NCBI GenBank assembly: GCA_038503035.1 | Contig: JAVSML010024430.1 | Span: 849,248-913,247, forward strand | Reading direction: 5' to 3' | Source of the DNA: Crocodylus rhombifer | Taxonomy: Eukaryota; Chordata; Crocodylia; Crocodylidae | Length of the DNA stretch: 64,000 nucleotides | Part shown: positions 52,700 to 64,000 of the stretch, piece after piece | Numbering within the stretch: position 1 is the stretch's first letter | How the letters are laid out: every line of letters begins with the position of its first letter | Position numbers and translations under genes: made by a program | The notes under the pieces: generated by a model | Databases searched by the model: none | Seen by the model: the letters and a program-made list of their open reading frames with translations, nothing else | What the model was told of the DNA's origin: nothing

Positions 52700-54872
52700 T
52701 AGATTCATAGATGCTAGGGTCGGAAGGGACCTCAACAGATCATCGAGTCCGAAACCCTGCCTGGGCAGGAAAGAGTGCTGAGGTCAGATGATCCCAGCCA
52801 GACGCCTATCCAGCCTTCTCTTAAAGACCCCCAAGGTAGGAGAGAGCACCACCTCCCTTGGAAGCCCATCCCAAATTCTGGCCACGCTTACTGTGAAGAA
52901 GTTTTCCTGATATCCAGCCTAAATCTGCTGTCTGTCAGTTTGTGACCTTTGTTCCTTGTTACTCCAAGAGGCGCCCAGGTGAATGGAGCATCTCCGACCC
53001 CTTGCTGCATCCCCCTAATGAGTTTGTAGATGGCCACAGGATCACCTCTCGGCCTTCTCTTGCCGAGACTGAAGAGGTCCAGGTCCCTCAGTCTCTTCTC
53101 ATAGGGCTTGTCCTGTAAGTCCCTAACCATACGAGTGGCCCTCCTCTGGACCCTCTCAAGTTTATCAACATCCTTCTTGAAGTACGGCACCCAAAACTGG
53201 ACGCAGTACTCCAAGTGCAGTCTGACCAATGCTGCATAGAGGGGAAATATCACCTCCTTGGATCTATTTGTCGTGCATCTGCTGATGCACGATAAAGTGC
53301 AGTTAGCTTTGCTGATGATTTTGTGACGCTGATGACTCATGTTCATCTTGGAGTCTACTATGACTCCGAGATCCCTTTCCGCTTCTGTGCTGCTGAGAGG
53401 GTCACTTCCCAGCCAGTAGGTGTGCTGGATATTTTTGCGCCCTAGGTGCAGCACTCTGCATTTGTCCTTGTTGTAATATGCATCCTGTTGTGTACTGCCC
53501 ACTTTTCTAACCTGTCCAGGTCTGCCTGCAATCGTTCCCTACCCTCTGGCATATGCACTTCACCCCGCAACTTAGTATCGTCCACAGACTTGGACAGAGT
53601 GCACTTCACACCTATATCCAAGTCACCAATGAAGATATTGAAGAGTACAGGTCCAAGGTCTGAACCCTGCGGGACCCCACTACCCACATCCTTTCAGGTC
53701 AATACCGACCCGTCTACTACCACTCTCTGTGCGTGACGGGTAAGCCAATTTGCCACGCACTGGACCACATAAACATCTATGTCACAGCCTCTTAATTTAT
53801 TTATGAGATAGGATGAGATACCATATCAAAGGCCTTGCTAAAGTCCAAGAAAACGACATCCACCTCTACTCCTGCGTCTTAGCATTTTGTGACCCTATCA
53901 TGAAATGAAACCAGATTGGTCAGGCGTGATCTACCTACTACGAATCCATGCTGGTTTCCCTGCTGCATTATTTTTCCCACTGGACTCCCACAAATATGAT
54001 CTTTCATAATATTTTCAAAGACCTTTCCAAGGACGGAGGTGAGACTGACTGGCCTATAATTACTCGGATCCTCCTGCATTCCCCTCTTGAAAATAGGGAC
54101 CACATTGGCCCTTTTCCAGTCCTCCAGGACCTGACCTGAGCACCACAAGTGCTCAAACAGCCGTGCCAGTGGCTCTGCTATGACACTGGCCAATTCCTTC
54201 AGTACCCTCGGATGCAGCTCATCCGGGCCTGCTGACTTGAACACATCCGGTCCATCCAAGTGCCTCCGCACTAAGTCAGCATCAACAGTTGGTAGGCTGG
54301 TGTCCCGCTGATGCCCATCTAAGATCCCATTAGGAGACTTATCTTGCTTAGGAGCACTGAGGCAAAAAACTCATTGAATAGCTCAATCTTGTCCCCCTTC
54401 TCTGTCACTAATTGCTCCTCCTTGTTCAGTAGGGGTCCTATGCTGTTCTGCACCTTCCTTTTACTCCCTACATATCTCAAAAATGACTTTTTGTTGTCTT
54501 TAATTTGTGTTGCCAGCCTCAGCTTTGTAGCTGCTTTGGCCTTTCTAACTGCCTCCCTGCAAGTGCAGGCCAAGTAGGTATACTCCTCCTTGGTAGCTTC
54601 CCTCTGCTTCCACCGCCTATATGCTTTCTTTTTTGCCCTTAGGCTCCCCTGGATTTCTCCGTTTAGCCAAGGACATTTTTTGGCTTCTTTCCCCCTTTTC
54701 CCTCATACTGGGATAGTCTCCCTCTGTGCCCGAAGGATCGCTTCCTTTAAGAGCGGCCACCCTTCCTGGACTCCCATCTCGCCAATACTCATCTCCTGCA
54801 GTTCATCATTGATTAGACTCCTAAGTATATTGAAATTAGCCTTCCTAAAGTCAAGCACTCCCACCTTACTAA
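52700..54872 (-). mobile_element. CR1 LINE, 5'-truncated, degenerate reverse transcriptase
   Basis: About 2.2 kb in the same sense as IGSF22. The 3' end is at 52700 (plus strand gattcatagatgctagggtc). Reading from 54872 down, translated pieces include AATKLRLATQIKDNKKSFLR, LLNKEEQLVTEKGDKIELFN, then RT motifs SAGPDELHPRVLKEL, WKRANVVPIFKRG and NYRPVSLTSVLGKVFE, then [20 protein letters not shown], and the active-site DD in SVDDTKL (usually FADD). The tail [30 protein letters not shown] follows. At least two frame breaks and stops make it inactive. It lacks the endonuclease domain. Confidence 0.9.
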
Positions 54873-54974
54873 CCTAAGTATCTAACATGGGAAAAAACAT
54901 ATTTTTTCAACTATAGCATCTGTTACTTATTTCAGGCTTAGGATGTAGTGCCTCCATATATGTCCTTATTCAAA

Positions 54975-55740
54975 CAGATGAGATTCAACAAGGACAAGTG
55001 CAAAATTCTGCATTTGGTATGAAATAACTGCAGGTACAAATACAGACTGGGGAATGACTGGTTTGACAGCAGTACTGCAGAGAAGGTCCATGGGGTTATG
55101 ATGGGTCATAAGCTGGCTATGAGTCAACAGTGTGCTCTTGCTGCAAAAAAGCCAACAGCCTCCTGGGTCATATTAACAAAAGTGTCACCTGCAAATCAAA
55201 GGAAGTGATTCTTCCCTCTATTCAGCATTGGTGAGGCCTCACCTGGAGTAGTGTCCAGGTTTGGGCCCCACACTTCAAGAAAGATGTGGACAATTTGGAA
55301 AGAGTCCATCACAGAGCAACAAAAATGATTAGGGGCCTAGAAGGCAAGACCTATGGAGGAAGGCTGAAATAACTAGGGTCATTTAGCTTGGATAAAAGAA
55401 GACTGAAGGGGGTTTTGATAACATTCTTCCTGAAGGGTGATTATAGAGAAGATGGAGGTAGGTTTTCTCTGTGGCTGTAGGGAGCAATGGCCTCAAGTTG
55501 CAGCGGGGGAAATTTAGGCTGGAGATTAGAAGGAACTTTCTGACTATGAGAATGATGAGGTATGGGAACAGGCTACCTAGGAAAGTTATGGATTTTCCAT
55601 GCTTGGAAACTTTCAAGAGGCTAGGCAGACTGGGATGTTTAGGCTGGGATGGTTTAGTCAGGGCTGACCCTGTCTTGAGCAGGGGTCTGGAGTAGATGAC
55701 CTTGTAGGATCCCTTGCAGGCCTACTTGCCTATGATACCC
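54975..55740 (+). mobile_element. CR1 LINE 3' fragment, opposite orientation
   Basis: On the plus strand it encodes FNKDKCKILHL and later frames like PGVVSRFGPHTSRKMW, the C-terminal part of the CR1 reverse transcriptase, then a CR1 3' region (gtctggagtagatgaccttg). It is more diverged than the neighbour at 52700-54872 and starts about 100 bases from that copy's 5' end. Confidence 0.8.
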
Positions 55741-56097
55741 CTGTTGTATAGGATTTTTTCTATGAACGGTCCAACTGAACGTAGTAGGACAGCTCATAGA
55801 GTAGTGAGTAAGCAGCCTGAGTGAGGCTATCAGAACCTGACCTTCAGTAACTTTTCAGACTGATCTTCCATGTAGTTTGATCAAAGTCTCTGGAATTAAG
55901 GATTAATTTTCCTTAAAATTAACTTCACCCTTTACACTGATTAATTTTGAAAGGTACTATTGGCCAATTTGATCAAATGCCATTTATTTCTTAAGGAAGT
56001 CCAATATTTTGAAGGAGACAGAAAAAAGAATCCATGAGAGAGTGATGAAAATATAAGATGATGAAAACCAAAGGACTTGTTAAGCATATGTTATTGG
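55741..56097. other. IGSF22 intron, no feature recognised
   Basis: Non-coding sequence between CR1 and hAT elements. Confidence 0.5.
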
Positions 56098-56611
56098 TAG
56101 GGGCCTACCAAATGCACCATTTCATGGATTTCACAGAAATTGTGTAATTGGCAGTCTCTTGTGAAATAGCTGGTTCCCGGTGACAAATCATGGGTAACCT
56201 GCTGTGTTCAAAAAGCCAGCAACCCTTCCTCCTGATGGGGGAGCAGGGGCAGGGTGGGATGACAGCCCAAGCTTTACACTTCAGTTGGGTACAGGAACTG
56301 TTTAATTGCCACACTTAAACTGTTTGTTTGCTCAGTAATTATCACTCTCCACCCCTTGAAGAGGGTGATAATTATTGAATTAACAAGCCAGGCAGCATTA
56401 GCTAGGACTTTCAACCAATGCCTGGGAGGGGTGGGACTTGCAGAGCCCCTCAGCCAACCAGAGGTGTGTGTGTGCGTGTGTGTGGGGGAGGGGGTAAGGG
56501 GGGCCTTTGCTTCACCTTCAGAATGGCAGCCCGAGCCATGAAATTGGGGGCCCCAGCTGTGTTACAGCCACATAATCAGTTGCCTGGGCTCATGAATTTG
56601 GTAGGTCCCTA
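56098..56611 (+). mobile_element. hAT element with perfect 8-bp duplication
   Basis: The left end TAGGGGCCTACCAAATGCAC matches the right end in reverse (TAGGGACCTACCAAATTCAT). It is flanked by a perfect gttattgg duplication (56090-56097 and 56612-56619). It is 514 bases with no transposase, and contains a GT tract near 56463. Confidence 0.85.
56463..56482 (+). repeat. (GT)n microsatellite
   Basis: A short GT tract inside the hAT element. Confidence 0.7.
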
Positions 56612-56619
56612 GTTATTGG

Positions 56620-57367
<748 letters not shown>

Positions 57368-57622
57368 TCAGAACAAGAGGCTAAGAAAAGGGAGTCTGCT
57401 ACTGTGTACAGTCAATGGATTTAGTCTTTGGTTCGAATCATGTTGTTTGCCCTAGCAAGGGTCACAGTTAACAAAGTATCTACCCATTTTCAGCTTGGAT
57501 TTGCAACCCTGAAGTACAGAAAGTCTTTTAAAAAAAGGAAAATATTCTTTTGAAGGGGTAAGGGAATGTGCAAAAGTAAATCCACCTTTAAAATAGCTGC
57601 TTCAAGGTATTCAGGTGCTTAC

Positions 57623-57925
57623 CAATAGGTTCTCCAGCAAAGACTTCTTCCGTCTCCAGTGGTTCACTCATACCCTCCGAATTGACGGCAAAGATTCTGA
57701 ACTGATAGGCTCGGCCTTCTTCTACCTTATCGGTGGCAAATGTGGTGTGTTTGCTCTCTACTTCACCAACTTTAATCCAGGACCTTTTACCAACCATCTT
57801 CCTCTCAATGATAAAATGTGTCACCTGCTTTCCTCCATTATCTTTGGGCGCTTTCCACTTCATTTTGATGCACTTACCCGTCCGCTCCAAAAGTTCCACT
57901 TTTCCCTGAGGTGGTTTTGGTTTGT
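57623..57925 (-). CDS. IGSF22: IGSF22 exon, fibronectin type III domain 1
   Basis: A 303-base exon, phase 1 at both ends, encodes one FN3 domain. It runs DKPKPPQGKVELLERTGKC, then IKMKWKAPKDNGGKQVTHF, then IIERKMVGKRSWIKV, then EGRAYQFRIFAVNSEGMSEP, and ends FAGEPIG. The tryptophan of MKWKAP, the DNGG turn and the AYQFRIFAVN strand are standard FN3 signatures. The acceptor is caatgctgcag and the donor G/gtaagc. The next exon encodes a second FN3, matching the C6-C7 FN3 pair of myosin-binding protein C. Confidence 0.93.
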
Positions 57926-58127
57926 CTGCAGCATTGAAAGACAATCAAAGCAATGTGGAAAGTCATTATAAATTGGAAGGCCATATCCTCACATGGTGAA
58001 AATTAGCACAGCTCCATTGACTTCACTGAGGCTACACTGGTTTCCACTAGCTGATTTGATGATGAGTCTTCCCCAGTGAATGGATTTCTAAGTAAGGCCT
58101 GGGCACACTGTGGTCTTGGAATACATT

Positions 58128-58235
58128 TCATAGAATAATAAATAGAAAATCAGTGTTGGAAGGAACCTTAGGGGGTCATCTAGTCCAACCTCCTGCTCAA
58201 AGCAGGGCCATCCCCAACTAGACTATCCCAGCCAA
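58128..58235 (-). mobile_element. CR1 LINE 3' end fragment
   Basis: The words gttggaaggaaccttagggg then gtcatctagtccaacctcct and caaagcagggccatcccc are a CR1 3' end in minus orientation, in an IGSF22 intron. Confidence 0.8.
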
Positions 58236-58428
58236 GGCTTTGGCTAGCAATGTTCTCAAGCCCAAAAGGGCTGCACTTTCTGGCTGAAGTTCAGAGGCCC
58301 ACACCCAGCCTTGGGCTTGTAACCTTTCAGCTGGTAGTTCAGCACTCAGGCCCCTGAGTCACAGAACAGACTTCCTACAAGGCTGCAAAGTTGGCCTGCC
58401 ATTGAATCACTGTAAAATGATGAGTTCA

Positions 58429-62599
<4,171 letters not shown>

Positions 62600-62757
62600 G
62601 GGATGCTATGTCTTATGGTTATGTCAGGGTTGACTGTTGTTTTACTAGTAAGCTGGACAATGTATTTGGATGGGAATGATCCTGCCTCTGGTGGGAGGTT
62701 GGATTGATGACCTCTGATGGTCTGTTCCAGCCATATTTGTCTATGATTCTATGATTG
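62600..62757 (+). mobile_element. CR1 LINE 3' end
   Basis: A plus-strand CR1 3' end: gggaggttggattgatgacc, then tctgatggtctgttccagcc, ending in the typical ATTCTATGATT short repeat near 62757. Confidence 0.85.
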
Positions 62758-62865
62758 TTCAGTGGAAGGACTTAGAAGTTAAAATGTAGGTGGCCATGTA
62801 CTTGAACAGAACAGCTTGAATTTTTGAAAGTCTTATAACATACTCATAATGTCACATGATCACAG

Positions 62866-62960
62866 CATCTGATGAAGTGAGTTTGGGCCCATGAAAGCTT
62901 ATGCATCTCTGATTTAGTTCAGCTGTAAGGTGACACTCTACTTTGCCTTCATACTCACAA
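62866..62960 (+). repeat. Interspersed repeat with stem-loop core, copy 4
   Basis: CTGATGA (62869-62875), a GTGAG/CCCAT stem with one mismatch, then GAAAGCTTATGC and a ctgtaaggtgacactctac tail. It has the same layout as 4995-5212 and 19180-19775, though a different subfamily. Confidence 0.6.
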
Positions 62961-64000
62961 GAGCCTCTCCTTTCTCCTGCTGCTATTAGAGGCATTCTAA
63001 CGAGTGGCCTGTAGATGGCATTCACACATTAGTCTGGGCAGCCTCCTTTCCTTTGCCAAGCAAGAGCCAAATTCCACCCTAGCCTAAGCACAAGCCCAGG
63101 GCCTGGTTAACACATAGGCAGTCTAGGCACAGCCTGACATGATTCTGAGCTTTCATTTTAAGAGCCATTCTCTTTCTAGCCCTCACGATGGTAAAACACA
63201 AAAAATGGACAATGTGACCCAACCGTAAGCAATTTGGTGTTCTCACCTATAACCTGCAGAAGGCCTGGAACAATAGATGTAAGAAGTGTAATGGTCCCAT
63301 TCAATCCCGTGAACAATTATCCCCAAAACATGATGTCCTGGTAGGAGACTATGCTGTGAGAAGGAGGCGCAGTTGGAGCATGCATGTGGTAGGGCAGTTA
63401 GGCCTCTATATGAAGAAAACCTTGGACTGGCCTTGTTTAAACCCAGGCTACATTTGGTCCTTTATTGTTTCAATCTGCCTACCTAAGAATTATGAATGCT
63501 AACTTGGCTCCAGAGCCTGTCTTTCCAGAATGGCAGCACAGTCCATAGCCACTGCAGCACTACACCATCTGGCTTCAGGAGGGAGAAGGGTATGGAATTG
63601 AATCTGTTGTTTTTCCCAGCCTCTTCTAACACAGGAACATAGGAACAAAAAACAGAAAAAAGCCTCCTGAGCCGGTAAGTCCCATTTCCTGCACCATTTA
63701 TCCTGAGTCCTAAAAATCATCTGTTCCAGTCCCTCACATATGCTACAGCCACAAAGAACCTGATGAAAACAAAAGCAAAAGTACTCTACAGTGTCCAGAG
63801 ATAAGAAGCAGGAGACAGAAGGGCACCATTGTCCTAAAAGAGGACAACAAATACTTGAACCATACTGAGCTCTAATTAGACAGAACTGTATGTGGCAGGC
63901 GGGTGTGCGTAAATCAAAGCCAGTCTGCCTCCATCAATAGTCACCTGAATGTAATAAAGGCCGCTAAAACGCAGAAAGGAGCTCAGAAAATAGATTCTTG
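62961..64000. other. Upstream IGSF22 intron, no feature recognised
   Basis: Non-coding sequence to the end of the window. Confidence 0.45.

Overview
The window is vertebrate nuclear DNA: two spliced genes with long introns set in old interspersed repeats. CR1 is the only LINE family I recognise, several ancient MIR SINEs survive, many short hAT-like elements are present, and there is no L1, Alu or recognisable retrovirus. This points to a sauropsid. The CR1 3' ends look like the type I associate with crocodilians, but that species guess is from memory and tentative.

Two genes are supported. On the + strand, two exons (20197-20461 and 26118-26545) encode nearly all of a TMEM86A-type lysoplasmalogenase (YhhN family, multi-pass membrane protein). 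The short first coding exon was not found. On the - strand, eleven exons between 60594 and 38080, plus a candidate terminal exon at 37862-37810, encode the C-terminal part of IGSF22, a relative of myosin-binding protein C. Its visible domain order is Ig-Ig-FN3-FN3-FN3-Ig-FN3-Ig. The N-terminal exons must lie beyond base 64000. The genes are convergent (tail to tail), the same arrangement I recall for human TMEM86A and IGSF22 on 11p15.

Layout: 1-20196 is upstream or intron 1 of TMEM86A and holds MIR, a CR1 carrying a nested insertion, several hAT-like elements and palindromic elements. 20462-26117 is TMEM86A intron 2, with a long inverted repeat. 26546-37809 is the interval between the two genes, including unknown lengths of both 3' UTRs. 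37810-60594 is the IGSF22 exon block; its introns contain a Tigger-like element, two hAT elements with perfect 8-bp target duplications, and a pair of CR1 copies in opposite orientation. 60595-64000 is presumed IGSF22 intron.

The two genes have no obvious functional link: one is a lipid enzyme of internal membranes, the other a probable sarcomere-type scaffold. I found no RNA gene, CRISPR array, operon or clearly new system. The most interesting non-coding signal is a dispersed repeat whose four copies share a CTGANGAA - stem - GAAAGCTT core, with stems that differ in sequence yet still pair.
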